From positions 185,549 through 238,504 of the forward strand of contig CAJJDP010000027.1 of NCBI GenBank assembly GCA_905182995.1: a stretch of 52,956 bases of DNA, written 5' to 3'. Numbering within the stretch: the stretch's first letter is position 1; every line of letters starts with the position of its first letter. The notes under the pieces are model-generated. The model saw only the letters and a list, made by a program, of their open reading frames with translations. It was not told the origin of the DNA and made no database searches. Origin of the DNA: Paramecium octaurelia (Eukaryota > Ciliophora > Oligohymenophorea > Peniculida > Parameciidae). Positions 10,937 to 22,700 of this stretch are shown piece by piece. Both the position numbers and the translations under genes were made by a program.

Positions 10937-12678
10937 TCATAAAGGTGACAATGATTATCTACAACTAGGACATGATAGTTTGATTGACATCCATTTGACT
11001 AGACAAAGTACATGAAATTTATGATCCTTTAATAATTAAATTTCTTTATACGCATGGAGTTTTCATATAATGATTTTTCTATTTCTTAATGGCTTCTTTG
11101 ATCATGTAATTTCGTTCCTCCTCGTTAGTTAATCTTATTGTAGGCACCTAATGAAGCACACCCATACAAATCGAACACTCTTCATTAAATAAATGCTAAT
11201 ATTATAAAATCATTTTACTGCATATTCCGAAGATGGTCCTTCCTCTAAGTCAAAGGAAGTTGGTATCTTGTAATAGTAATTGTATTTTTATGGAAAACAA
11301 ATCTTGGGCAAGAAAAATTGTGGACCCCATTCATTTTGTAATATATGCACTCCAATCTATATTCCAACGCTCACTAGAATGCAAATGATGGATATTGGCA
11401 TTGGTTTGAGAGAGAATAAATTGTTCCAATATAATCTAAAGTAAGCATAATATAGTAATCGCGGCAATAAGAATCCACAAATCAATTTAAAATTGAATCT
11501 TACAAATTATCCTCTTTAAGCAGCATGAGTAATCTATGGTACTATGTATAAGCTTAAAAAAAATAACAGCCAGGATGATACAATATACTCATAGATTAAA
11601 TACATGGTGCTGAACATACTCAAGTACAAAATTAAGTAAAATTTGATGACATGAGTTCTAAAGCTTTAATCATTTCCAACTGTGTTTTTCCACAATATCA
11701 TCAATATTCTCATTTCAAATATTGAAAACAATAAAAATTGAAGAAATGATGGAGTTATAAAATATTAAAACAATGATTCTGATTGCATTGCTTAAAAGAA
11801 ATTCAAAAAGCACAAATATAAATCCTGAACCATAACAAAGCCTATTGAAAACATGCTATATTCTTCAGGATTATCCGATCCTTCAATCAGTGCTCTAAGT
11901 ATTCTCAACCCATAAATCATACAACATAAACAAACAACACTATTCAAAAATGAATAGGTTATCACTTAACTCTCAACTTCCTCTGTATCATCTTTAACTG
12001 TTCCTAAAAACATTTAATGAAAATTCTGACATTGCATTTCTACTCTCACATCCATAATCAATTATTCAGCAAAACTTATATTCATATTATTGGTTATGTT
12101 CTTTAATTCCATAGTTAATTCATTTTAACAACCTATCACTCATTTTTTTTAATAATACCTGTAGTATCATTGTTTAGCACCTTCAAAGTTAAAGGAGTAT
12201 TGAAAGTTTTAACATATTCAGGCACATTCAGATAAAACTAAAACTACTGCTGAGGATCATCAAGGTATGGACTTGTAGAAAACAGTACGCTTATGTTAAA
12301 ATCTGGTTTTTATTGGCTGTACTAATACACGTGGAAGTGTGTATAAGTTCTGTTCAGCAGTCCTTTATAATGCTTTTCAGTGAAAAATGAAAAGAATTGG
12401 TATAAATAGCATTCAGCTGAAGGTTTATTGGTGGAATTTTCTATTATCAGAATTATGCATACAGATATAATTAAGCAGGCCTTGGTCTCCAGAAACATTT
12501 AGACATTAATTCAAACTATTAATATGAACCTCTGAATCTTCAGTATAAGTTACGGAGCACATGATCATAGCTGAGATGCTCAGGAAAATAAGAAACTTGA
12601 TTCCTATATGAATGTATTGTGGATCATACGTCTTGTTCTGAAATCATTTCCTTACTCTATTTGATTATGTGGCAGCAT
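10937..12678 (-). CDS. Multi-pass membrane RING-H2 E3 ligase, FLY1/TUL1-like
   Basis: About 539 residues with five introns: 12604-12629, 12441-12462, 12133-12158, 11196-11218, 11027-11051 (22-26 nt). Order: N-terminal hydrophobic signal or anchor (FLIFLSISAMIMCSV); a luminal region with N-glycosylation sequons (NSTN, NRT, NIS); about seven hydrophobic helices (e.g. VVCLCCMIYGL, FLQFLLFSIF, ISIICILVSVGIQIGV); the juxtamembrane WGPQFFLPKICFPQKYNYYY; and a C-terminal RING-H2 with ECSICM, MKTPCDHKFHVLCLVKWM and SCPSCRQSL. The layout and the QFFLPK...KYNYYY signature match yeast TUL1 and plant FLYING SAUCER proteins, Golgi/endosomal E3 ligases that ubiquitinate membrane proteins. The last intron must be removed to join CD to HKFH. 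Its 3' coding end overlaps a plus-strand frame that looks like a C-terminal extension of the CNB gene. Confidence 0.88.
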
Positions 12679-12984
12679 TATAATTAATTTTAAATAATAT
12701 AATATATTTTACGAATTTTTACTATTTCCATTTTATCTAGTTAAATAATATGCTTACATGTATTTCGAAACCGTATTAATCAAAATTACAACTTTTTAAA
12801 TAAATCTAAAAGGAATTAGGATTCTCAAATTAATTCAATATGGTTTGACCTCATCCCTCTTAAATTAATTGAACTTAAGATAAAGAATGAAAAGATTCAC
12901 ATAGTCAACAAAAATTATTAAAAATACATATAATAAGAAGAGGGGATAGGTTTATTTTTCGATTTATAATCATTTTACTTATCA
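12679..12984. other. Intergenic, nothing recognised
   Basis: AT-rich spacer between two minus-strand genes. It should hold the promoter of the membrane RING gene; no specific element seen. Confidence 0.5.
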
Positions 12985-13632
12985 TCATTTCTTTTTTTGC
13001 ACTACTGGAGCATGAATTGGGGCTACTTATTTGATTTGCTGGCTTTATGTGTGTTTATGTGCTGTTGTTTATTAAATAGGTTTATTAGGGACTAATTAAA
13101 GCTTTAGTCCATTTGTTTTTGGAGGTTCTCGTACACTCATTCTTTCCGGTTATGTTTTAAGTTCATCAATTTCATCGATATCATCATTGCCATTCATTTT
13201 TGGGCTTGGTGATGCAGACAATGACCTTGCAGGACTTGAAGGCTGTCTTTGATTGAGCTGTTTGTCAAGTTTAATGATCATTTAAGTAATTTAAACAAAT
13301 GCATAAGAAACTGAATATTAATTACTAAATTTATGACATGATTTTACTCTTGTTATACTTCATTATATTTTTGTATCCAATAATTAGCAATTTGCATGTT
13401 TTTAGATGTTATTTGATTTTTATTAACGAACTCCTTGAATTTTCTTAAGTTTTCCAAAAATTTCTCAACATCATTTAAAAACATATGTAACAAACTCCAA
13501 TTGAGATTCTATCTAAATATATTGATTTACCTTTTCATCTAATAGTTCACAGGGGATCTCTCGAATTAGTCCTGCAAATAAAGAGACAAGAGAAGCAGTT
13601 GCAAAAATATTCATCTAAGATGGATTCACCAT
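12985..13632 (-). CDS. Small protein of unknown function with charged/Pro-rich tail
   Basis: About 200 residues; intron 13325-13347 (23 nt) is clear. A second short intron near 13,466-13,493 (ending GAG on the minus strand) must be removed to avoid a TGA, but its exact borders are unsure. Starts MVNPSQMNIFATASLVSLF. The middle is helical (FLENLRKFKEFVNKNQ, MQIANYWIQKYNEVQQ, YAFVQITQMIIKLDKQL). The tail is Ser/Pro/Gln rich (QRQPSSPARSLSASPSPK). The gene ends with two adjacent TGA codons. I do not recognise the family. It lies in a run of three minus-strand genes without obvious functional link. Confidence 0.6.
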
Positions 13633-14070
13633 TTTGTGCAAAAGCTATATTATAATAAAATTATTACACTGAGGGCTCTATGATCAAGTGCATTCACTTA
13701 ATCTAATACATATTAAAAAGTGACCACTTATGGTTTAAGGGATTATCTATTATAATTGCCTCTAAACATATAATGTAATTAAAAATAATGAACATTAATC
13801 AAAAATCTCAGTATATATTTCTAATCAATTTTTAATGAATACCAAACTTATGGTAATTGCCATTAATATAAATTAATCATCATACGAACTAATGATGTTT
13901 TAACATAACTTCAAGTACTTTATTTATCAAATTTCCTCAATTCTAACTTTGGCATCAAACTCTTAATTTATAAAGAGTTCTGTGTATCTCAATATGTTTA
14001 TACATAGACTTTGAATATATAAATAATATTTATAATTATATGTTATTCTCTATGATGATATTTAATAAAC
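13633..14070. other. Intergenic, nothing recognised
   Basis: AT-rich gap between two minus-strand genes, with stops in all frames and no repeat or conserved element noticed. Confidence 0.5.
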
Positions 14071-15332
14071 TCAAAACATATCCTCTTATTGACTCTACTA
14101 TACTTGTTCACTTTTTTAATTATTATCATCTTAGTGATTATCAGTTAATAAATTTTCATCCTCTTATTTTTCTTAATTGCCATCATTCTAAAATTGATTT
14201 TATTCGAATGAATTCTAAACAGCCTCTTCTGCTTAATGCTAAATAGCTTCTTCTGCTTAATTCTAAGCAGCTTCTCCTACTAAATGCTAAGCAGGTTCTA
14301 ATTGATTATTAACTATTTCTTAGTGATTTTCTGATTACTATTCATTCTATTCAGAATGGTTTTCTATGGTTTATTTGTCTGCAGAAGGTTAGTCTTAAGA
14401 TACTTACGCTTTCTATTATTATTATTGTTCATCAGTTTAATGGTGATTACCAGATTAATTAACAGGCTTGGAACCTTTTTTAACTATTTTTTTATCATCT
14501 TGTTTATTGTCCACTTTTTTTTCAGGTTATTTGGAATTAGTATTTTTTTGAACTCCGTTTTATTTCTAATCTTAAGGTTTTTCATTCTTTTTAGGTTGCT
14601 CTTTTTGTTTGTCTGTTTATGGAGGTTAAGAAGGTTGAGGTTATTTATTTTGTTTAATTTTATCTGCTTACTTTTCATCTTTCTAAGGATTTGCTTATTT
14701 TTATGGTTAATCTAAATTTAATGTTAAAAATCATACCTTAATTTGAAGTTTTTGTTTCTTGTTAGTCCTTTTATTCTGGCTGCTTAGCTGGTTTTGGTTT
14801 AGGTTAAGGTGGCTACTACTATTGTTATTTTGCAATTTTAGGTTGTTTTTCTTCAGATTATCTTTGGGATTTTGGAGCAGCTAATTTTGAATAATCAATT
14901 TACTGTTTTCCGCTTCATTCTTAGTTGTATTATCCACTAATGCACTTTGGCTTAAATTCTTGTTTCCAGTTTACGACTTTGGTTCCTTTTATTTGTTTTA
15001 ATCATTTTTTGGTTAAACTGCAGTTTAAGGGCGATCAGGCTTTTTATGATCTAATTTTCCAGATATAATCATTTTTACCATTATTATTACCATTGATTTC
15101 TTACTTCTATTATTACTTAACTTATTCTAATGATAATTTAAATCACAATACTTTTCTCCTCGGCTGGCTTGAGAGTTGAAACCAAGGCTTTGAGTTGGCT
15201 GATTTCTCCTGTCAGAAATTTGATCTGATCTTCATTCTACTAATCCTTTTATTTTAATTCCTCGATTCTCTCAAGGAGTGGTTTGACTGCTTCTTGTAGG
15301 TATTGCTCAACTTCTGGAGAAATCTATTACAT
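14071..15332 (-). CDS. Gln/Lys/Pro-rich low-complexity protein with N-terminal coiled coil
   Basis: About 386 residues; introns 15127-15151, 15051-15078, 14881-14903, 14712-14736 (23-28 nt). Residues 1-60 form a likely coiled coil (EQYLQEAVKPLLERIEELKQ...GEISQLKALVSTLK). The rest is disordered: QQQQQPPQPKPKPAKQPEQ and long K/Q/N runs, then an acidic Gln-rich end (QQSQQEDMF). Near the C-terminus three copies of an eight-residue repeat (QAEEAxQH/N) correspond to a 24-nt tandem DNA repeat. Family not recognised. Because TAA and TAG encode so many of its glutamines, a standard-code ORF finder sees almost nothing here. Could be a cytoskeletal or RNA-granule component; function cannot be inferred. 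Confidence 0.75.
14221..14292. repeat. 24-nt tandem repeat, three copies
   Basis: Units starting at 14221, 14245 and 14269 (agcCTCTTCTGCTTAATG and variants) with a few mismatches. On the minus strand they encode the repeated octapeptide QAEEAxQN/H near the C-terminus of the Q/K/P-rich protein. Confidence 0.85.
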
Positions 15333-15442
15333 ATCCAATTTCAAATTTATATTATATTTATTATTTTTTTTCAAAAGAATACTTATTTCTAAAATAAATG
15401 TACGTCATGCAAATAATAAATATCATTTTATATGTTTTATTA

Positions 15443-17142
15443 TCATTTAATCTTTTAGTCTGCTCCACAATTTACTTATTCTTTGCAAACCGGGCAGAAT
15501 TTAGATTTCTATAACCATTGTTTAATGCAAACGTAGTGAAATTAATGATTGCAATCCAATTTGATGTCAACAGCCTCCTTCTAAGGTTAGATCTCTTCTA
15601 AACATATAGCACAACTATCAGGAGTATTTATTTAGACTCTTTTATTTTCTAAAACTATGATCTTGCTTCTTAATCCTATTTAGTTTTCTAAATCCAAATA
15701 AGTAAAATATTCATAAATTTCTTCTGGAGTCATCAAATTCACAATTTCATCAGTAATCACCATACCAGGTTTGTATTCAAATCTTCTTCTTTGTTCTAAG
15801 TCACTCAGTGCCCTAAGCCTTCCAATCTAGTTGAATTATTAAATTTGAACTTATGTTTGACTTTTGATTATAATAAATAATTACTTAACATTTGTAAAAT
15901 CTTGCCTCTTTGCTTAATTATATTGAACTTTTTGTTGAGTGTTTTTAATATTATTATTGCTTTTTGAATTATAATATGCTTATTTCTAGCCTGGTTAGAT
16001 GTCTTTGAAAATTATTATTAAAAATACCTTGATTATTTTTTGGTTCTTAAGTTTTAACTTCATTAATTTAAATTCTTTATTTATTTTATTATTATGGAGA
16101 ATTTTTTTTTAATTATTATTAAAAAAATTACTATTGCTGTAAAATTAAACCTCTTTCAAATTCTTATTTTCTTAAATTAGTGTGATTAAGTTCTACATTT
16201 TATTATATTTCCACTATTTTTGGTTTATATGGTTATATGCCTTGTTGATGAGGTTAATATTTTTAACCTTAATATCTATTAAATTACATTTAGTCGTATG
16301 TTTGTTTTTGGTAATAATTAATTTAATCATACTCTCTAAATGATTAATTATCTTTTTTTCTTTCTTCTGAACTTTGTTTTACAATTCGAAGTCCTACGTA
16401 TTTATTTAAAGTAGTTTGTGTCATAAAGTATTTTAGAAACTAGTTCCTCTCCTCATTTTTATTCCTTTGTTATTGTTATTCTTAATTTGGTTATTCAATT
16501 TTTATAAGCTTTTTATTAGGAGAATGTATATTAGGATTTCCATGATTTAAGTACTATTAATTCTATTCAACAAAATTAGTTTATGTTTATTATTTTTCAT
16601 ATTATTTAGCCTTCGATTATTCTGCCTTAATCTATGCTTATTGTTCAATTGTTTTTTGAATTTGTTATTTATATTATTGGTTTTGATCATTATTGCTTTA
16701 AAAAGGTAAGTTTTGTTTATAGTTTAAATCATTGTAATAGATTTTTACATCATTTTTATATTTTTCTTGTTCCGATGTTATTAATTGATTTAATTCTCGT
16801 TTAGAATCGACTTCCTTTTATTAAGCATTAGGATTAATGGGCAAGAAAATTTGTTCTACTTGATTTGGAACATCTTTCCTCTAGATTTGAGTCTATTGTT
16901 ATATTGGATATTATAAATTTTATTGAGTATTTTTAGGTTACTCAAATGTCTTTAAACCTATATTCTGTTATTGGATTAGCTACTCTTACTTCTAATATGG
17001 ATTTTATTAATCTTTTTTTAATTATTTCAATACATGTTTTTTGAGGTTTAAGTTCTTAAATAGGAATGATTAGCTTTTAATTATTAAAGTATGATTCAGG
17101 GCAAATCTCTTGAATTATGATATTTTTTTTCTTTACTTACAT
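15443..17142 (-). CDS. RING-finger E3 ligase with long Gln/Asn-rich N-terminal region
   Basis: About 540-550 residues. Introns 16965-16989 and 16003-16027 (25 nt each) are needed for frame; 15861-15884 (24 nt, no stop) is a probable third. The first 50 residues (MQVKKKNIIIQEICPESYF) precede some 350 residues of Q/N-rich sequence without TGA. A conserved C-terminal block follows: IGRLRALSDLEQRRRF, PGMVITDEIVNLMTPEEIYE, then a RING-H2 finger SCAICLEEI...LDCNHQFHYVCIKQWL...FCPVCKEQV. The eight zinc ligands are all present. It is presumably an E3 ubiquitin ligase; substrate unknown. The join of the first exon to the Q/N region rests on a 25-nt intron ending CAG, less typical than TAG, so the N-terminus is the weak part of the model. 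Confidence 0.78.
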
Positions 17143-17877
17143 TTTATATTTATATTAATTATTCTTATAGATATTATCAAGAAAATTTTATAGACTAAGA
17201 TTTATATTTCTTGAAACCATCCTATTATTATATAGAACTTAAATAAAATTATTTAATTCGGATAGAATCAATTGATTATTATAAATTAAAGTAGAACTAT
17301 AAATGACCTAAAATGCTTAATGAAATTCAATATTAAATAATTAAAGGGAATAATTATTTAATTCTAGTTGAATTCAGAAATAAGAATTTAATAACGGACA
17401 TTGGTTGAGATCTAAGCAATATGCAAAACAAACAAATTAATGTAAATTTCAATAAATTCTTTCGATTTATGATAATAAAAACGACAAGAACTAGAAGACT
17501 TACAAAATTCTCTTATTGAAACTAAAATAATTGCATTGAAATATTGATAAATCTGACTCATCATCCTCATTGAATTATTTTTATCTTCTGAATAGACTTA
17601 TGGTTGAATAATAAAGCCACTTTATTTTAGTTTATCATTTTTATCATGTACTGAATTGATAAATTGATTAATTCATTACAAGTTATATATATTAGATTGA
17701 ATACAATTAAGGATGCATATGAATTTTCTAGACTCATTAGGTAAAAAAATAACTTAAAAAAAGAGCAATTTCATATTATGATAAATATAAATCATAATCA
17801 CCATCTTATATGAACAATAAGTGAAGCAACCATTAATGCTAATATACAAATAAATCTAGCTATTCTTCCTAGATTTT
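17143..17877. other. Intergenic, nothing recognised
   Basis: 735 nt of very AT-rich DNA between the RING gene start and the hydrolase stop. All frames are broken frequently by TGA. One of the largest gene-free gaps in the window. Confidence 0.5.
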
Positions 17878-19148
17878 TCATTTTACTAATTATTGAAGGA
17901 ATATTACTTTCTCAACATGAAATATATCAATATCCATTGCAAAATAATCATTTTTGTACTATTATTCTGTTTTGCTACTAGACCATGATTCAACTCTCTA
18001 AAGTAACCTTAGCATAAATGATGTATAAAGAATACTTATTCTTTTATCCTTATTGACCTATTTCTAACACCACGTGGTTATAATATTTTTGACTCTCTCA
18101 AACTCAACATCATTTTGTAACTCATGAAATCCTTTATCAAACAACTTTAAAGTTTTATCTTTTGAACCAGCCAGTCTATAAAGTTCGACCGAATTCATAT
18201 GACTTGCCACTTTATCTTCTTTGCCATGTAAAATTAATAGAGGTTAAGCAAATCTAAAATTTATTAATCAAGATTCTTACTATGATACATTAGGTAGGAT
18301 GTATTATTCTAATTGCAATATATTATAAGCCATTCCAACACTCATAAATGGTTAGACTAGACTATCTTCAGCTACAGTTTTGATTACATTGTTGTTCTTG
18401 CTACAATGACCAAAATCAATGTAGGAATTGACCATTAATCCCTATGATTTATAAGTATTTTACAGGAATGATCTTATTCATTAATGTTAGCAGTGTCTTT
18501 TTAAGAAGTCCATACTTCTAAGCAAATTGTAGATAAGGATTAACAACGATGACTCCTTATAGGATCAATGAGGGATTCGAAATGCAAAAGCTTAAGCCAA
18601 CTGCTGCTCCTAATGATTAACACTGCAAAAAGATTGGCTAGGATCTTTCTATAGTCAATAATATGCATTCAAGATCTTGGTGCATCTATTTAATGTGGCC
18701 ATGACTTCTAATGCCTCCAGAATTTCCAAATCCTCTCTAGTCATAAAGAATAACTTAGAAGCCTGATTTAGCATATTCATCCGCCACCTAATTTCATCTT
18801 TCAATTATAATACATGAAAGTATCTTCCTGAATGATCGCCGTATCCATGGATGATCACAATAGTGGCAATTGGATTCTACGGAGTGCAATAGGTAGTATA
18901 TAAATTCAAACCATTAGTGTAAGTTGGAACATATTTTCTTGTTACTGTATACAAATCTTCGTTCCATTCGCCCAAGAATCTATTTGCATATAACTAATTT
19001 AATGAACTGTTTTATTAATAACTCTAGCTTATGCAGACCGATGCTTATTTAGTTATAATGTTTTACAATTGATTTCTTGCATTGAATTGGGTTTTGAAAG
19101 GTTGTAAACAGTTTCTTATTATCCAAAAGAACTGTTGTTTCTTTTCAT
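17878..19148 (-). CDS. Alpha/beta hydrolase, monoacylglycerol-lipase-like (Hydrolase_4)
   Basis: About 388 residues; introns 18994-19022 (29 nt), 18788-18813, 18442-18463, 18254-18280. Core: IATIVIIHGYGDHSGRYF (oxyanion HG), VILYDQRGFGNSGG, IRSHGHIKQMHQDLE, then the nucleophile elbow CQSLGAAV, LLILHGKEDKVAS (acid Asp) and DKGFHELQND (His). Order and spacing match MGLL/lysophospholipase enzymes, which hydrolyse monoacylglycerols or lysolipids. The elbow lacks the usual first Gly (GxSxG reads CQSLG), but the Ser, Asp and His are all present, so it is probably active. The 40 residues after the catalytic His domain (to TGA 17878) are Gln/Lys rich and may be an extension or a missed intron. N-terminus MKRNNSSFGQQ is Ser/Asn rich; no signal peptide. 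Confidence 0.87.
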
Positions 19149-19344
19149 TTCTTTATAAATCAAATTTTTATGAATATATTTTATGTTAAAATTATCATCT
19201 CCATTGCGTAGGTTTACTTGCTTAGTCTCCTAATCCATTAAGCTTCTGATTTAATGTGATATATCATAATTTAAAGTGTCTATTTGAATTTAATTGAGTT
19301 TACTTTGGTTTTGATTGTCTCTAATATTAATTTTGTCTGTTTTA

Positions 19345-20883
19345 ATGGAATTATTGGATTTTCTAATGGAATGTGCTAAAATTGAAAGAACCATTGAAAT
19401 AAGTAGGCAATTTTTAACAAAATTCCCTTCCTTTCATCCTTATTAGGCTTTTAAACAAATTGACCTACATGATGAAGTATTATAATAATAACAATTTAGG
19501 GTTATATTACAGCTTAGACAATGCAGGTCTTTCTACATCGATTTGGTTAATTGCACACTCTTAAGGAATGCGGCATATTATTTTACAAACCAGAATTTAA
19601 ATACGTAGACTTCCTCAGATTTCTACTTCCAACAAATCAACTGTTAAGAGATTACATTTCACATTCGGATTAAAAAACCTAATAATCAAACGAATGCTTA
19701 AAGGAAATTGCAAAACATATTAGCTTAGAAATAGTCCTAATGAATAATTTACTGCCTCCCAAATCATTAGATGAATTAGCCAATGGAACTAGAGAGGATA
19801 TTGAATGTTTATTTAAAAAGGAAAGATTGTTTGTTTACTAAGATGAGATAGATGCCATAATTAAGAGATTAGACTTTTATGGAGATGGTTAAATTGATTT
19901 ATTATTGTTAAAAAATTGGGTACTTATCCTAAATTAATAAATTAAATCGAAAAATGAAAAAGAATCATCTTCCACATTTGCAACTCCTAAAAAGAAAGTT
20001 TAGATATAAAATGCTATTAAAACAACAGAGAGGAAGGGATCGACAAAGAAAACACCTAAAGTTACGAATGTATCTCCAAAAAAGAGGAATTTAATGGAAA
20101 AATAAAAATCAACCAAAAAAGTAGCAAGTTATGAAACCTAGAAACAAGAAATTAGAGGGAAAATAGCTTAAAAGAAATAAGAAGGTGAAACCGAGAAGAA
20201 AATGATTAAAGAAGCATAAACAAATAAAAAGAATGTCAATAATTTATCAAAAATAAAACCAAAATCACCATATGAAATTATAGAGTATCTGTTAGACAAA
20301 GAAATTAAAATAGAAAAGGTTAAACAATAACTAGCCTTGTAAAAAGAATTTAATACATTGGATGCGTTTCATGCCTTGGATGTTTATGGCAAAGGATCTA
20401 TAGGAGTAGAGGAAATTGATACTCTACTTAATTAGAAATCTGGCTAGAGTGTTCATATTTTTAGTAGATTCAACAGTAACTAATTAACTTATCATGACTT
20501 TTTAAATCTGCTTTAACCCTACTCTGTTAATTTTGCAGAAATACTCAATACGAGATAACCAAGCATTGGTGGCAATCAAAAGAAGATCAGTTAGCTATTT
20601 AGCAATTAAACAATAAAATTATTGATTGAATTACTAACTCTACTGTAATAAATTCCAGTGAAATTAAATGCTGACATTCAGTTGTTCACAAAAATTGACA
20701 GTATCACAAGAGATAATTTTATTGGAGTATCAGATGTATGCAATTTTATATTCAATTTAGTTACAATAATATCTTTATGAAAGCGGACTTAGATACACTC
20801 ATCATGAGGCAATGCTTCTTATAAATGCCTATGATAAAGACAAAGATGGAAGACTGTCCTTACAAGAATTCTTAGACATGTGA
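19345..20883 (+). CDS. Long EF-hand protein with basic linker
   Basis: About 496 residues; introns 19477-19499 (23 nt) and 20736-20760 (25 nt). EF-hand-like units occur in two groups. N-terminal: FKQIDLHDEGYITAQTM and KRLDFYGDGQIDLLLL. C-terminal: HALDVYGKGSIGVEEID, FTKIDSITRDNFIGVSD and the fully canonical AYDKDKDGRLSLQEFL ending the protein. Between them lies a Lys/Ser/Thr/Gln-rich basic linker of about 130 residues (TPKKKVQIQ, KKTPKVTNVSPKKR). Probably a Ca2+ sensor or scaffold. Similar long EF-hand proteins are common in ciliates and some are ciliary, but no specific family is recognised. Starts 196 nt from the divergent hydrolase gene. Confidence 0.85.
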
Positions 20884-21075
20884 TTTTTTATTTTTCATAA
20901 TATAATTTTATACTTACCATAGTATGCACATTTAATACTAATTCATATACATCAATCTTTAAACAGCAATGAAGAACGTGTTAATATCAAATTATGGTTC
21001 TTTATTTTTTGTTGGTGTTATTTGGGATTGTATGAGTTGCTCAATTTAGAATAATTAAAATTTATCTGTTATAAA

Positions 21076-22644
21076 ATGAATCAACTGAAAAAACATATCT
21101 CTGTCAAATGCATCAATTTTAACACTTAATCTACAAACACTCGAACCAGGAGTATCTCAAATTAAGTTTCCAAGAATTCAACAGACCGTTCGAGATCCGT
21201 AAGCAAATTATATCCAGCCATTAAGTAGAATAGTAAAATCAATCATTAGGTTGCCAGTACCTACAAAGAATTCAGAGTCTGTCTCTATGTCCAATTCAAA
21301 ACCTGTGTCCAAATTGGGAAAAGTGAAAATTGACCTCGGAAACAAAGCGACATCCAGAAGTTAACAAACAACTTAAAAATCACGATCAAACAGTCAAATT
21401 AGCAAAGAAGAGAGCTTCCCAAAATTGCTGCCTGATTTTGGGAGAATGGAAACTGAACTATTGGATTGCCAAGATTTCATGCTACAATTGCCTGAGATTC
21501 AGTTTCCAACTACTGAAGATATAATGAAGGAAAGAATAATTCTTGCCAACAGAATTGCATACACCACCAAGACAAAGAAACGCATTCCAATCACAACACC
21601 AGATTTTTATAAGGTATCGCATCTCTAACCTTAGTAAGGTAGCTCTGCTATGTGATAGGCAAAGGAGCATTTGCAAAGGTATGCTTGGGTATCCAAATAT
21701 TAACAGGAGCAAAGGTGGCCATGAAGATAATTGAAAAATCAACACTCAAAACAGAAAGTGCTAAAAAAAGATTGTTACTAGTAATTACTTATATATATAT
21801 CTATTTTTAGGAAATTACTTTGATGAAAATACTCTCCCAATACCAATAGTTTGCCTCTCTTTTTGAAGTCTTCGAAACAAAAAAGCAGATTTACATTATA
21901 ATGGAGTACGTGGAAGGAGGAGATTTGATGAAGTGGACAAAGGAGAAGCCTATCCCTGAGGGGTAAGCCAAAAATCTATTTGGTCAACTGATATTGGCCT
22001 TGTAGATACTTCAAAGTCATAACATATTACATAGAGATATCAAATTAGATAATATACTGCTTTAGGGAGACTCAATAAAGATCTGTGATTTTGGAGTGAG
22101 TAGACAGATTATAAAGGGATAGAAGATATTGGAATAATGCGGGACTCCTGCTTATTTGGCACCAGAAGTGATCTCCAACAAGACAGGCTACGAAGGATTC
22201 GCAAGTGATATTTGGAGTTCAGGAGTCTTGCTTTATATCTTACTAGTTGGAAAAGTGCCATTTAAAGGAAATAATATGAATGAATTAAATCACAATATTT
22301 AAAATGGTCTTCTTAATTTTATGGAGATGAAGAAATATAATTTATCCAATGATGCCGTTGGTAATTCTTAATTTAATACTTTATTAGATCTTATAAAATC
22401 AATACTGAATGTGAATCCGAAATTAAGAATAACCTTAACCGAGATCCTGAATCATCCTTGGCTTAAAGAGTTAAACTTGAAATCGAATAAAGTCTAGGTG
22501 TAGAACTCCAATTTAGATTTGAGAGTTATTTCTTAGATTGAGTAATTTGGCTATTCAAGAGAGTTCATAATCAAAAGTTTGTAGAAATAGACACTATGTC
22601 ACATAAATGCCATGTATTCTATTTTAACAAAAGTTTAAAAATGA
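21076..22644 (+). CDS. Ser/Thr protein kinase with UBA-like tail (CAMK/SNF1-like)
   Basis: About 494 residues. Introns: 21225-21249 (25 nt), 21614-21642 (29 nt, restores [17 protein letters not shown]), 21781-21810 (30 nt, a multiple of three without TGA). A Ser/Lys-rich N-terminal region of about 165 residues precedes the kinase domain: [20 protein letters not shown] (Lys), [55 protein letters not shown]. All catalytic residues are intact. The C-terminal [19 protein letters not shown] with [11 protein letters not shown] resembles the UBA domain after the kinase in SNF1/AMPK/MARK-type kinases. Cytosolic kinase; substrates unknown. It converges on the BK channel gene with 56 nt between stop codons, filled by a TA repeat. 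Confidence 0.9.
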
Positions 22645-22656
22645 TTTAAATACTTT

Positions 22657-22680
22657 TATATATATATATATATATTTATA
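22657..22680. repeat. TA dinucleotide run
   Basis: Short (TA)n microsatellite in the 56-nt gap between the convergent stops of the kinase and K+ channel genes. It probably lies in both 3' untranslated regions. Confidence 0.85.
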
Positions 22681-22700
22681 TTAGTGATTATCATAACATA

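Noticed and set aside
10911..11015. Stop-codon readthrough of the CNB gene, adding about 33 residues
   Set aside because: The opposite strand encodes the essential RING-H2 end (HKFHVLCLVKWM, SCPSCRQSL) over exactly this interval, which explains the open frame.
14356..14715. 119-codon plus-strand ORF rich in Leu/Phe, resembling a membrane protein
   Set aside because: It is the antisense of the Lys/Gln-rich exon of the minus-strand gene at 14071-15332; K-rich sequence read backwards gives L/F.
21639..21658. 20-nt intron in the kinase glycine loop
   Set aside because: The 29-nt alternative at 21614-21642 gives a canonical [14 protein letters not shown] start of the kinase domain.
21482..21745. 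87-codon minus-strand ORF opposite the kinase
   Set aside because: Shadow of the conserved plus-strand kinase exon; no family features of its own.
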